A DNA stretch of 64,000 nt from Lachnospiraceae bacterium. Lineage in GTDB: Bacteria; Bacillota; Clostridia; Lachnospirales; Lachnospiraceae. Positions 1-9,193 of the stretch are shown piece by piece (position 1 is the stretch's first letter; each line of letters begins with the position of its first letter). Location of the stretch: positions 126,105-190,104 of the forward strand of contig JAAUZJ010000024.1 of the NCBI GenBank assembly GCA_014804695.1, written 5' to 3'. The notes beneath the pieces are model-generated. The model was not told the origin of the DNA and made no database searches. It worked only from the letters and a program-made list of their open reading frames with translations. A program made the position numbers and the translations under genes.

Positions 1-2
1 GT

Positions 3-50
3 TTTGAAACTGATGGTGAGAGTATGGATATTTATATTGCCTGTAAGTAG
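3..50 (+). CDS. Possible C-terminal tail of a gene starting left of the window
   Basis: A 15-codon open frame enters from the left edge and ends at a TAG. It reads FETDGESMDIYIACK, a composition plausible for a protein C-terminus. The hairpin at 78-119 follows it. The other two plus frames have less protein-like content. Too short to name a family. Confidence 0.25.
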   Translation, partial: FETDGESMDIYIACK

Positions 51-77
51 GGCATTTTAGAAGTTTTCACAAAACAT

Positions 78-119
78 AAAGGCTGTTCACGACATATTAC
101 CATGCCATGAACAGCCTTT
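78..119. terminator. Bidirectional terminator hairpin between convergent genes
   Basis: A perfect 12-bp stem (AAAGGCTGTTCA at 78-89 pairing with 108-119) encloses an 18-nt loop. It lies between the possible gene end at 50 and the stop of the giant surface protein gene at 154, so it could end both convergent transcripts. T-runs are weak on both sides, so efficiency is uncertain. Confidence 0.6.
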
Positions 120-153
120 ACTATCAACCTTTATTTTGTTTCAGTTTCTCTAA

Positions 154-3100
154 TCAGAAAATCCCGCTCCAGATCAACTTATTGTCAGCGGACGCAATCT
201 TGAAGGTTATGCTCTTCACGCCGCTGTAAGCGCCTGTTCCACGTATTAGGACCGTTGCGGTTCCGCACTTTATATTGTTATAATAACCGATGATCTCGTA
301 GTCTTTTTCGGTCAGGTAGGTCTTTGTCTTTCCGGTCATTGTGTAGAGTTTCACTTCGGGTTCGACGCTGCTTCCCGTGTACTGCTGTGCCGCTATCTTA
401 TCGTTTTTAGCTTTGGAGATGTCTTTGACATCTTTTACATCGCGGACTAAGTAGGTCATACTCAGTGCGCCTTCATAACAGCTGTTATCTTTTGCTGTCA
501 CCATCACGCGGATCTGTGTGCCATTCTCTACTGTGTCTGTCTTGCCAATCGGCTGACCGGTGGCTTCGTTGGTATATTGTACGGTGTAGTCTTTGCCTGA
601 CTTAAGCTGCTTTCCGTCAAAGTCATATACCTTAGGAACGGAATAATAATAGCTTCCTTTCTTTTTGCTGTTGTAGGCTTTATCCGCCACAGTAATCTCC
701 AGTTTCCCGATATCCTGTACGACGATGTCAAAATTCTCTGTGATGGTTCCACTGTAATTACCAATGCCTGTAATCTTCAGGCTCGGTTTTTTCGTGCTGC
801 CGGACGATGTACTGCTGTACTTAGCTGCATTGTTGCTGTATTTCAGCGTGTAATCGACGCCTTCCCGCAAAGTGCGGGCCGTTCCGTTATAGCTGTGGGT
901 TATCACTGGCTGGGGCTTTGTGCCGCCTTTTGCGTATTTTATGTCGTCGGGCATTGTGACCGTTATGCTGCCGGCGGCTTTTTCGGTGGCGATATTGAGT
1001 TTTCCGATGCTGTAGGTCGCCTTTAAGCTGCCGGAACAGCCTTTCTCCGGTATACCTGTGACGGTCACTGTGGCTTTACCCTGATTAGTATAATTACTGT
1101 ACTGAACGGTATATGCGTCAGCTGATATCTGCGTACCTATTCCGTTTTTGCCGGTGTATACATTAATTTCCGGCATGACCGGTTCACCAGTATAAGGGTA
1201 TGACTTTGCCAGACCCGTGATGAAGCATTTCTTTATGTTCGTTCCTGTGATATTGAACGGAATTCTCTTTTCTCCGGCATAGGCGCTCGTCTGCGTTGGT
1301 TCGATCACAACATAGCCAGTTCCTACTGCACCCGTGTTTTCTGTGCGCACTGTATAGTCAGTACCTTTTGTCAGCGTAGTGGTGCCGACTTTTACGGTAA
1401 TTGTTGCAATGTCTGCTTCCAGACCTTTCGTAATTTCGTTTACTTCCGCCTGAGTCGTGCTCTGTCCCTCCGTATTTCCATTTTGTTCGGCATTCATTTC
1501 ACCGCTCTGATACTCGTAGCTCTTTTTGATCCCTGTCACCTTTGCGCTGCTTAAAAGCGGCGTTCCTTTGGGTACAACAAGGAATTTTTTCACAATAGTG
1601 CCTGTATAGTTTCCCTTTCCGTTTATAGTCACATCATAGCCTTCTGCAGAAGCTGTTTTTATATTCGCTTCATAGGTAAGCGTGTAGTCCGTCTTTTCTT
1701 TTAGTTTTTTGCCATTCCATGTGACGGTTACTGTGGGTTTAAGGTTTTTACCTGTTTCCGCGACAGTTGCAATGAACGCTGAAACATTCGTATCTGTATT
1801 TATATTAACCGCTTCAATCGTAAATTCCGCCGTGGCTTTTCCTTTATAACTGCCTTTTCCTGTCACAATGACCTGTGCTGTGCCTGCCTTGATGTTATTC
1901 TTATAGGAAATAGTATACTCTGCCTTCTCGCGCAGCAGCGTATTGCCATGGTACACACTGATGCCTTCCGGTTTGACCGCGCTGCCAGTGTAGGGTACAG
2001 ACTGAGTCAGACCGCTGATCCACAGTCCTTCCGGTATTTTATTGGGAATCGGTTCGGTATAGGAATCACCACATCTGGAACAGGTATAGGTCATTTCGCC
2101 CTCTTCAGATGTGGTTGGCTCCTTTGTCACCACACCCTTGTAATCATGTCCCAATGCTTCCACCGTGATACCCGATTCTACTACAACGTGACAAGTGGCG
2201 CATTCCCTGTGTCCTACTCCTGCCTCTGTACAGGTCGGTTCCTTTTCCCCCACTCCTGTATAGAAGATATCGTCTCCTGCCTCATGGCTCATAACAGCAA
2301 CCGTCGCCGTTACGGTTTCGAAATTGTCTTTATCCGTCCCAGTATAAACTGCCACAGCTTCTACCGCTGTCTCTTCTTTAAGAGCTTTATCTTTGTCTTC
2401 TGCCTGCCACTCCCAATTCTCCGGCAAAGGAACGTCGTCCACTTTCAAAAAGCTGTTTGGAACATTTATAACACTATCCGGCATATTGGGTGCATTTTCA
2501 CCCATATCAATGGTAATGGTGACTGTCCGGGTGGCAGCAGCAGTATAATTCCTGCTTTCCGCTAAGGCGACTGTGACCGTGGCTTCTCCCAGTCCCTTAA
2601 TCTGTGCCATGCCGTCCGCTGAGACCGTGACCACATCTTCATTATCAGATACATAGGAGACTTCCCCATCTCCATTAGTGGAGCATTGTAAAGAAAAATC
2701 CGGTTCACCGTATTTTTTACTAAACGACGTTTTCGGAACCGTCAGAGTTCCTGTTGCCTTATCAATGGTCAGCATCAACTCAGCCTCGGCGGCAACATAG
2801 TTTGTCTGCTCCGCAAAGCTGGCTTTCACCAAATAGTTTCCCGCATCCTTGGGCAAACCGGAACTATAACTGTCAGAGCCCTGTTCAGCATAGGAATAAC
2901 TGACTGTTCCGGTCTCGTTATTCACCAACTGCACATCGGCAGTAACCGCTGCCTCCTGACCGGTATAGGTCAACGTCTGCGTACTTTCGCCATTCCATGT
3001 GACTATCGGGACGGCCTTTGCAATAGTAAATTTCAGCTGTAAAATTCCATAAAATACACCCTCAGCATCTATAATATTAAGGGTTCCAGTACCAGCGTCT

Positions 3101-6057
3101 TTGTTGTAGGTGTATGTTTTTTGGTTTTTCACTTCCCGTGGTGTTACGTCATCCACCATGAATGTGGCACCAGGCGTATGCCTTTCGCCATTATAAACCA
3201 GATTGTCCGCACCGGTTATGGAAGCGGTAAGCGTGGCCTCGCAGGCGCAAACTTTAATATTATTTGTTTCTCCAAACTCTGTGTATTTGCAATCCACTTC
3301 CTCTACAGAGCCGCAGGCCGCACAGGTCTGTTTATGTGTAAGACTACCCTTTACATGAGAACAGCTCTGCTCTGTATAGACATGATCCGTACACTCCGCT
3401 ACCGTGACTGTACCAGTCAATTCCTTTTGGTCAAGTACGTCGCTGAGCGGTTTCCCTTCCTCGGTAAAGTAGGCGTAACGGGTCGCATCAGTGTCCGTAC
3501 TGCCGTGGTTCAGCAGGAGGTCGCCGACTGTCAGGTTCGATCCGGGCGCGCAGAAAATTATCTCCTCGCCGCCGGTGCTTATAAATTTGCCCCCAGAGAG
3601 CCGGATGGTACCGCTCGAAACCAGAAGTGGGTAACTCATTTCAAATGTGCCGCCAATGATGTCCAGTTGGCCGCCGCTCACATTGATACCAATTATGGAA
3701 AAGGTATGGCTACCGCCATTAAGGGTAAATTTCTTGCCTGATGAAACAGTAAAAATATACTTTTCTGCCACATCCGTCAACAGAGTGACAGTTGCAGTTC
3801 CAGCGGCATCCGCTGCCATCCATGCATCATCAAAGGTGTCGTAATAGGTTGTGGTGCCGTAGCTATTCACTTTCACCGCAGCGGAGATATTGATCTCAAC
3901 CAAAGCAGCCGCATCCGCAATATCGCTGTTTCCCACGAATTTCACAGTCAGTGGAATGGCTGTGCCGTTCGGCTCCACATGTCCCAGCGTCAGTACATCG
4001 GATGCGCTGGCGGTCATGGTGTAGGTGCCGTTTTCACCAACGTTTACAGGCTCGGAAACCTGAACTCTGTTCACAAACAGCGCCATTTGGCCCGCTGTGG
4101 GCGAAGTGAAGCTGTTTCCCCACAGACGGGCAGCCTTTTGCGTTGCCACCTCGGCAGCGGCAGGCGTGGCAATTACAGTGATGGTGTCGCTGGCTGTGAA
4201 GTCTCTGGTTGCTACCCCGTCGTTGTAAGTCTGTACCTTGCCTTCACTTGTCAAGTCCGTGCTGGATCGCGCCACTGTAAATGTTTTGCTTATAGATTCA
4301 TCGCCTTTGGTAAACGTGACCGTATACTCTCCCGCATCAACCACTGCTTCGCCGGGGGAAATACTCCGCGTCCATTCGTTCGCATCCAGATCCGCGGTAA
4401 ATTCTATGCCGCAAATCATAACAGTTTCCTCCAGTTTGATCTGATCTGCATAGTCCGTTCCGGTACAAGCCAGTCCCTCCGGTATCGAAATCAGATCCTC
4501 TGTCACATCGATCTGGAAGCTGCCCGTTCCCTCCAGCGTTCCCGCCCCTGTCAGGGAAGATTTATCGTGGATGCGCATGGTTCCGTTATTTGTCAGCGTA
4601 ACGCTGTCCGGGATGTTCAAAGAAGCGCCCTCCGGAACGGTCAAGATACCCCCATCGACAAGCTTCAAATCCGATGGGCGATTGGCTTTACCGATGACCG
4701 TAAATTTATTGGATGTCCCGCTTTCGAGAATGAGACCGTTCAGTTCTGTGTCTGTAATCGTCACGTCTCCTCCCAGACTCCTAAGCGCAAGGGCTGTTTT
4801 TTCAACTGTGTTGATCGTGGAATCGACGATATCTATAGAATATCCCCGCAAGCCCTCCACGGTGTCTAAATTGATTGTGGAATTTTTGATGGTAATGGTA
4901 TCGTTCGCTCCAACACTCCCCGACCAAGGGTTTACAAGGTATGTACCTACCCCTGTTGCGTATACGTTTTTGAGCGTCAGCGTGGAATCCTCTACCGTAA
5001 GAGGGCCGTAGCCTATAAGGTTGCATTGCTGTGAAGGATTCGTTGAGTTAATTTCCAACGTGCTGTTATTTTTTACAAATATGCCACCTGCAGCCTGCGA
5101 AAGGACAGAATAATATGCATTTTTCCACGCTTCTCCGTAACTGCAATTGAATACGACTGTTGCTCCATCGTCGATACTCATGCCGTAATTGATAAAAATC
5201 GTTCCCTGTGTATTGATTGTAAAATTAATATTTCCAGATATCAGCCTAATATCACTCTGGACCATACCGTTCAATGTCAGTGACGCGTTATCGTCTCCCG
5301 TGATATTCAAAGCAAGATAAGTCCGGTAAAATATGAACTCATCCTCAGAAATACTGTTGATCGTATTGTTTCCTTTCAGATAAACATTAAGCAGACATCT
5401 GCCGTTTGCATTTGCCCCAAGATCAAGGAACTTTGTAACATTTTCCGGATAATCGCCCGCAGTAACAGTCAGGCTATCCAAAGTAAGCGTATTTGAATCT
5501 TTGTCATAGCTCCATCCGTCACCGGATGTCACACTGCCGTTTACAACTTCGTTTCCCAAAACATACAGTCTGGAAACCGGTGCAATATCATCCCCATTCA
5601 AGGCAAGCTCTGGCGCGTTGACTTCATCTTTGCCTATATCTCCCTGTTCTACAGCCTCTATATCTTCTATTTTCATGCTGTCGGATGATTCATCCATCGT
5701 TTCTCCAGCATCTGCTTCCGTTTCTTCTGTATCATTGTTCCCGGTTTCCGGCTCATCTGTATCGCTGTCATCATTTTCCGGCTTTTCCGTATCACTATCG
5801 TCTGCTTCTGGCTTTTCTGTATCGCTGTCATCCGTTTCTGACTTTTCCGTGTCACTGTCATCCGCTTCTGGCTTTTCCGTTTTCTCTAAGCCGTTGGCTA
5901 CGTCAACATCGTCCTCCTGCACTATGACACTTTCAGAAATATCTTCCGATCGTGCCCCCGTCTCTGCATAAGATGCCATTCCCGGCGCTGTGAAAATCAT
6001 AGCTGCCGCAAGCACGGCTGCCAAAACACGTTTTCTTACTTTTTTTATCCTTCTCAT
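154..6057 (-). CDS. Giant secreted repeat protein (adhesin-like, 1967 aa)
   Basis: A very large exported protein, probably displayed at or released from the cell surface; its ligand is unknown. I chose the start MRRIKKVRKRV at 6057 because AGGAGAG lies just upstream and a classical signal peptide ends near ASYAE (residue 31). Then comes an acidic Asp/Ser/Thr/Glu-Pro repeat (about residues 60-125, unit like EKPEADDSDT), a beta-rich region resembling a parallel beta-helix (about 170-600), a Cys-rich segment (about 885-945), MBG/Ig-like domains (about 1015-1185), a second GHxY/CxxC Cys-rich segment (about 1275-1332), and tandem Ig-like modules with YTG...V.PE and Y.NN..G.A signatures to the C-terminus. 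No LPXTG sortase signal, SLH or choline-binding module is visible, so attachment is unexplained. The gene is divergent from a LytTR two-component system with a matching operator between them, which suggests control by that system (inference). Confidence 0.85.
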   Translation of the reverse strand: MRRIKKVRKRVLAAVLAAAMIFTAPGMASYAETGARSEDISESVIVQEDDVDVANGLEKTEKPEADDSDTEKSETDDSDTEKPEADDSDTEKPENDDSDTDEPETGNNDTEETEADAGETMDESSDSMKIEDIEAVEQGDIGKDEVNAPELALNGDDIAPVSRLYVLGNEVVNGSVTSGDGWSYDKDSNTLTLDSLTVTAGDYPENVTKFLDLGANANGRCLLNVYLKGNNTINSISEDEFIFYRTYLALNITGDDNASLTLNGMVQSDIRLISGNINFTINTQGTIFINYGMSIDDGATVVFNCSYGEAWKNAYYSVLSQAAGGIFVKNNSTLEINSTNPSQQCNLIGYGPLTVEDSTLTLKNVYATGVGTYLVNPWSGSVGANDTITIKNSTINLDTVEGLRGYSIDIVDSTINTVEKTALALRSLGGDVTITDTELNGLILESGTSNKFTVIGKANRPSDLKLVDGGILTVPEGASLNIPDSVTLTNNGTMRIHDKSSLTGAGTLEGTGSFQIDVTEDLISIPEGLACTGTDYADQIKLEETVMICGIEFTADLDANEWTRSISPGEAVVDAGEYTVTFTKGDESISKTFTVARSSTDLTSEGKVQTYNDGVATRDFTASDTITVIATPAAAEVATQKAARLWGNSFTSPTAGQMALFVNRVQVSEPVNVGENGTYTMTASASDVLTLGHVEPNGTAIPLTVKFVGNSDIADAAALVEINISAAVKVNSYGTTTYYDTFDDAWMAADAAGTATVTLLTDVAEKYIFTVSSGKKFTLNGGSHTFSIIGINVSGGQLDIIGGTFEMSYPLLVSSGTIRLSGGKFISTGGEEIIFCAPGSNLTVGDLLLNHGSTDTDATRYAYFTEEGKPLSDVLDQKELTGTVTVAECTDHVYTEQSCSHVKGSLTHKQTCAACGSVEEVDCKYTEFGETNNIKVCACEATLTASITGADNLVYNGERHTPGATFMVDDVTPREVKNQKTYTYNKDAGTGTLNIIDAEGVFYGILQLKFTIAKAVPIVTWNGESTQTLTYTGQEAAVTADVQLVNNETGTVSYSYAEQGSDSYSSGLPKDAGNYLVKASFAEQTNYVAAEAELMLTIDKATGTLTVPKTSFSKKYGEPDFSLQCSTNGDGEVSYVSDNEDVVTVSADGMAQIKGLGEATVTVALAESRNYTAAATRTVTITIDMGENAPNMPDSVINVPNSFLKVDDVPLPENWEWQAEDKDKALKEETAVEAVAVYTGTDKDNFETVTATVAVMSHEAGDDIFYTGVGEKEPTCTEAGVGHRECATCHVVVESGITVEALGHDYKGVVTKEPTTSEEGEMTYTCSRCGDSYTEPIPNKIPEGLWISGLTQSVPYTGSAVKPEGISVYHGNTLLREKAEYTISYKNNIKAGTAQVIVTGKGSYKGKATAEFTIEAVNINTDTNVSAFIATVAETGKNLKPTVTVTWNGKKLKEKTDYTLTYEANIKTASAEGYDVTINGKGNYTGTIVKKFLVVPKGTPLLSSAKVTGIKKSYEYQSGEMNAEQNGNTEGQSTTQAEVNEITKGLEADIATITVKVGTTTLTKGTDYTVRTENTGAVGTGYVVIEPTQTSAYAGEKRIPFNITGTNIKKCFITGLAKSYPYTGEPVMPEINVYTGKNGIGTQISADAYTVQYSNYTNQGKATVTVTGIPEKGCSGSLKATYSIGKLNIATEKAAGSITVTMPDDIKYAKGGTKPQPVITHSYNGTARTLREGVDYTLKYSNNAAKYSSTSSGSTKKPSLKITGIGNYSGTITENFDIVVQDIGKLEITVADKAYNSKKKGSYYYSVPKVYDFDGKQLKSGKDYTVQYTNEATGQPIGKTDTVENGTQIRVMVTAKDNSCYEGALSMTYLVRDVKDVKDISKAKNDKIAAQQYTGSSVEPEVKLYTMTGKTKTYLTEKDYEIIGYYNNIKCGTATVLIRGTGAYSGVKSITFKIASADNKLIWSGIF

Positions 6058-6123
6058 ATCTGCCTCTCCTATTTCCTTCCTTGTTATCGTTTCCCAAAAA
6101 ATATACATGGATATCTATTATCC

Positions 6124-6151
6124 AATATAGGGATTTCCCCGCATTTTTCAA
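6124..6151 (-). promoter_or_regulatory. Sigma-A-type promoter of the giant surface protein gene
   Basis: On the minus strand a -35 TTGAAA (6146-6151) and a -10 TATATT (6124-6129) are separated by 16 bp, about 67 bp before the ATG at 6057. The LytTR-like direct repeat ends 10 bp upstream of the -35, the place expected for an activator site. Confidence 0.55.
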
Positions 6152-6161
6152 GCAGTGTGGC

Positions 6162-6190
6162 ACGAATTGTTAAAATCCGTCCCGAATTGT
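6162..6190 (-). promoter_or_regulatory. LytTR/ComE-type direct-repeat operator
   Basis: On the minus strand ACAATTCGG (6182-6190) and ACAATTCGT (6162-6170) form a direct repeat with an 11-bp gap, a 20-bp period of about two helical turns. LytTR regulators (ComE, AgrA, BlpR) bind paired ACANTTC-like 9-mers with about this spacing, usually just upstream of a -35. A LytTR regulator is encoded about 150 bp away. Binding is inferred. Confidence 0.6.
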
Positions 6191-6341
6191 AAAAGATTTT
6201 TAAGTCAATGCCAAAAACAAGGTTTAGTTGGGGCTTGCCAAACCTGTTTGAAAAATCTATTTGGCTTATGACAGTCGCTTTTTTTGCTGCTTTATGATAT
6301 TATGCAGTATAGATATTTTTCAGACTAAAGGAGGCTTTTCC

Positions 6342-7055
6342 ATGCGGATTGCCATTGTAGATGATATTGCGTCAGAGCGTGAAACCTTAAAGACAAGGGT
6401 CTCTACCCAGCTTTCCCGCCTTTCTCTTAACGCTGTGATTCACTGTTATGCTTCCGGCACGGATTTCCTTACCGACGCCGGAAAAGAACATTTTGACCTT
6501 GTATTTCTTGATATTTATATGGGAAACGAAAACGGCGTGAATACAGCAGAAGAACTGCGCTGCTTCGATTCGGACTGCCTGCTTGTGTTCACTACCACCT
6601 CCACCGACCATGCCCTTGACGGTTTCCGTGTCCGGGCGCTGCACTATCTGGTGAAGCCATATGAGGATACCGCCCTTGCTGCATTGTTTGATGAGATTGT
6701 AAAACGCTTTCCCATAACAGACAGGTATATTGAAATAAACACCACGAGCGGTATTGTCCGGCTCCGCTTTCAATATATTCTGTATGCAGAGCATTACCAG
6801 CACCAGATATATATTTACGGCATAGACGGTGAAAAGTACGTGACACGCCAGACTTTCCGAGAATTTACCGCCGCTCTTACGGATGATCGTTTCTTCCTGT
6901 GCAACCGAGGCGTCCTTGTCAACATGGAACATGCGGAGGATTTTGACGGCACTGATTTCATATTAAAAGATGGGAAAAGAATCTCCGTAAGCCGCGATCT
7001 TGCCAAAACCGCAAGGATTGCTTTCGGCGACTTTCTCTTTGAAAGGGGGATTTAA
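6342..7055 (+). CDS. LytTR-family response regulator (AgrA/ComE-like)
   Basis: A 237-residue cytoplasmic transcription regulator. The receiver domain (1-120) has the acidic pair D7-D8, the phospho-acceptor D57 in VFLDIYMG, and a conserved Lys in HYLVKPYE. The C-terminal half (about 135-237) is a LytTR DNA-binding domain, with the signature around FYLCNRGVLVN-like residues (FFLCNRGVLVN). I chose the start at MRIAIVDD because AAAGGAGG lies 8 nt upstream; the longer reading frame has no such site. It is followed after 2 nt by its GHKL kinase. Family knowledge: such pairs usually sense a peptide or envelope signal. No autoinducer peptide gene is visible; the divergent giant protein gene is the likely target. 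Confidence 0.9.
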   Translation: MRIAIVDDIASERETLKTRVSTQLSRLSLNAVIHCYASGTDFLTDAGKEHFDLVFLDIYMGNENGVNTAEELRCFDSDCLLVFTTTSTDHALDGFRVRALHYLVKPYEDTALAALFDEIVKRFPITDRYIEINTTSGIVRLRFQYILYAEHYQHQIYIYGIDGEKYVTRQTFREFTAALTDDRFFLCNRGVLVNMEHAEDFDGTDFILKDGKRISVSRDLAKTARIAFGDFLFERGI

Positions 7056-7057
7056 AA

Positions 7058-8371
7058 ATGATGGATTTCCTCTGTCCCACACTGGAACTTATGATATTCC
7101 TGCCCGGTATGCTGCTGGCTTACCTGCCAATGAAACATTATCTTAGGCTGCATCCTGTAAAACTGGCAGCAATAACGGCACTGCTGACGCTCTTTTTGTG
7201 CCTTACAGGCGGCGCAGTAAGCTGCTTTTTCCATATCAGCGCATTGTGGCTGTTTTTCCCCATCGCTATTGTAATGGGCAGTTTCTATGTATATACGCTC
7301 AAGATCACACGCTGGAAATCTATCAGCGTCTTTCTTGCCGTATGCGGCGCCTTTTCCTGTATAGGCAACGCCGCCATCGGAATGAGCGGCATCTTAAGCC
7401 CCGGAGTTTCTGCCCCGCCCCTTCCTTTCCGCGCTGTGCTGTTCTGGTTTGTGATGTGCTGCGTCCTTGTAGCGGCGTCATGGCATCCTGCCACCCATGC
7501 GGCAAGGAATCTTTTAGAGGATGACGCTTTCGCGCAGACATGGTATGTGTTCTGGCTTCTGCCGCCTTTGTTTATCGTGCTTAACCTCACCATTATCCCC
7601 AAAGATCCCAGTATAATGGAACAGGGGCGGTTACGTCAGCTTTACATCCTTTTCAGCTTTGTATTCCTATTCCTGCTCCTTTTGTCATACATGCTCTTTT
7701 ACCTCATGGCAGCCAGCTTGAATCGCAATGACCGCCTCCGGCGGGAAAACCAATTCCTCTCCATGCAGCAGGCACGCTACGACAATCTCCGCTCCACAAT
7801 CGGGCAGATACGTCAGGCACGCCATGATATGCGCCACCATCTCCATGTCCTGCAAAGCCTTGCCGCGCAAGGAAATCTGGAGAGCATTACAAAGTATCTC
7901 TACGAAGCTCAGAGCAGCATCCCCGCCGAAGACCTTGGACTGTGCAAAAATGCAGCCGTAGATAGTGTTGCAAGCTATTTCGCACCACTGTGCCGGGAAA
8001 ATGGAATTCCGCTTGCTTTCGAGCTTGACCTGCCCCGTGAGCTTCCGGTATCGGAGCCTGACCTTTGCTCCGTACTCTCCAACCTCCTTGAAAATGCAAT
8101 GGATGCAAGTCTGAAGACGGCTTCAGAACGTCGGCAGGTGAAAGTGTCCGCCCGCCTTCATTCCGACCACATGGTACTGTTGTCCGTCGAGAATACCTAT
8201 GACGGGAAAATCAAAGAAAAAGACGGCGTGTTCCTTTCCTCCAAGCGTCCCGGTGAGGGCATCGGCTTACAGGCGGTGCGTCATATTGCGGAAAAAAACG
8301 GCGGATACTGCCGGTTTATTTATGGGGATGGGGTGTTCTGCGTTAATGTTATACTGCGGGGAGTCACATAG
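7058..8371 (+). CDS. Sensor histidine kinase, GHKL type (AgrC-like)
   Basis: A 437-residue membrane kinase that should phosphorylate the LytTR regulator encoded immediately upstream (2-nt gap, GGGGG ribosome site inside the preceding gene). The first 220 residues contain about six hydrophobic helices, as in AgrC/ComD peptide receptors. A coiled region leads to the H-box RHDMRHHLHVL (near residue 255). The ATPase domain shows the N-box NLLENAMDAS and the G-box GEGIGLQAV. The unusual second His pair in the H-box is normal for this subfamily. The signal is unknown. Confidence 0.9.
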   Translation: MMDFLCPTLELMIFLPGMLLAYLPMKHYLRLHPVKLAAITALLTLFLCLTGGAVSCFFHISALWLFFPIAIVMGSFYVYTLKITRWKSISVFLAVCGAFSCIGNAAIGMSGILSPGVSAPPLPFRAVLFWFVMCCVLVAASWHPATHAARNLLEDDAFAQTWYVFWLLPPLFIVLNLTIIPKDPSIMEQGRLRQLYILFSFVFLFLLLLSYMLFYLMAASLNRNDRLRRENQFLSMQQARYDNLRSTIGQIRQARHDMRHHLHVLQSLAAQGNLESITKYLYEAQSSIPAEDLGLCKNAAVDSVASYFAPLCRENGIPLAFELDLPRELPVSEPDLCSVLSNLLENAMDASLKTASERRQVKVSARLHSDHMVLLSVENTYDGKIKEKDGVFLSSKRPGEGIGLQAVRHIAEKNGGYCRFIYGDGVFCVNVILRGVT

Positions 8372-8604
8372 ATAAGCTTGAACGCATGCTGTCAGATTTT
8401 TCCGTTTATAATGCAAACATTTGATAGTTTAAATTCCTATAGTAAATTTATGCTATCATATAAATAAAATAATGTAGTGTATTACTTGTATGTATGTTAC
8501 AATCTAAATAAGCAAATACGAAACTGCTACAAATTGTCACGAACTCATCGAAATGGTATTTTGCAATTGTATATTACAATCCATGCATCAGAAGGGGAAA
8601 TAGA

Positions 8605-9126
8605 ATGAAAATGAAAAACAAAGTAATGTTATTCCTTATGGCAGGTACTATGGTATTGCTTGTAGCCGGAATCAGAATCAACACAAAAGCCCAGGAATGT
8701 GGTATGGACGGTTGCACAATAAAAGGAACGCATACGCACAATTACTGTGAAATAGATGGTTGTAACATTATAGGTGAACATACTCACAATTATTGTGATG
8801 TAGATGGATGCAGCATTATAGGTGAACACAACCACAACTACTGCGACGTGGATGGCTGCACTATTTCTGGCGAACACAAACACAACTATTGTGACGTGGA
8901 CGGATGCACTATTTCTGGCGAGCACAATCACATTTATTGCAATGTAGACGGATGCACTATTTCTGGCGAACACCATCACAACTACTGTGATGTAGACGGG
9001 TGCAGCATTGAAGGTGAGCATCATCACAACTACTGCAACATAGACGGTTGTACCATTGTGGGAGAACATACTCACAACAATTCGGTCGGACATCATAGTT
9101 CAGGGCATGGAAGAAAGCATCATTAG
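8605..9126 (+). CDS. Secreted protein with eight Cys/His repeats (metal-binding-like)
   Basis: A 173-residue protein starting MKMKNKVMLFLMAG behind AGAAGGGGA. One hydrophobic N-terminal segment (7-22) is a signal peptide or membrane anchor. Residues 32-159 are eight tandem 16-residue units of the form CDVDGCTISGEHNHNY, each with C-x4-C-x5-H-x-H, giving eight possible metal sites (16 Cys, over 16 His). The tail is SVGHHSSGHGRKHH. Similar single CxxDGC...GxHTH motifs occur in clostridial proteins of unknown role as far as I recall. Extracellular zinc/copper binding or a structural disulfide array are both possible. It stands alone with its own terminator. Confidence 0.8.
   Translation: MKMKNKVMLFLMAGTMVLLVAGIRINTKAQECGMDGCTIKGTHTHNYCEIDGCNIIGEHTHNYCDVDGCSIIGEHNHNYCDVDGCTISGEHKHNYCDVDGCTISGEHNHIYCNVDGCTISGEHHHNYCDVDGCSIEGEHHHNYCNIDGCTIVGEHTHNNSVGHHSSGHGRKHH
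8698..9081 (+). repeat. Eight tandem 48-bp coding repeats
   Basis: Eight in-frame 48-bp units encode the 16-residue Cys/His motif. Units 3-6 are closest to each other at DNA level, and outer units are more diverged, a pattern expected from central unequal exchange. The array has no spacers and is coding, so it is not a CRISPR. Confidence 0.9.
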
Positions 9127-9136
9127 AAACAATTTT

Positions 9137-9164
9137 ATCCCCACCTTTTGTGGTGGGGATTTTT
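9137..9164 (+). terminator. Rho-independent terminator of the Cys/His repeat gene
   Basis: A 9-bp GC-rich stem (ATCCCCACC at 9137-9145 with GGTGGGGAT at 9152-9160), a 6-nt loop, then a T-run, 10 nt after the stop codon. It also lies 30 bp from the stop of the convergent CPBP gene. Confidence 0.9.
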
Positions 9165-9193
9165 AATGTGAAACAATTAAAGTCACAAAAAAC

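Noticed and set aside
1948-2565. 205-codon plus-strand ORF with many Cys and Phe
   Set aside because: Antisense shadow of the Ig-like repeat region of the surface protein.
3979-4869. Long plus-strand ORF (296 codons) inside the surface protein gene
   Set aside because: Antisense shadow of a coherent signal-peptide protein; composition is not protein-like and there is no ribosome site.
5618-5971. Plus-strand ORF rich in Ser/Val/Phe opposite the surface protein
   Set aside because: It is the antisense reading of the acidic repeat region; its repetitiveness mirrors the coding repeats, with no ribosome site.
8698-9081. Possible CRISPR array from regular 48-bp repeats
   Set aside because: The repeats are contiguous, coding and without spacers.
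8629-9096. 155-codon ORF antisense to the Cys/His repeat gene
   Set aside because: Produced by the 48-bp periodicity of the true gene, which has the signal peptide, ribosome site and terminator.
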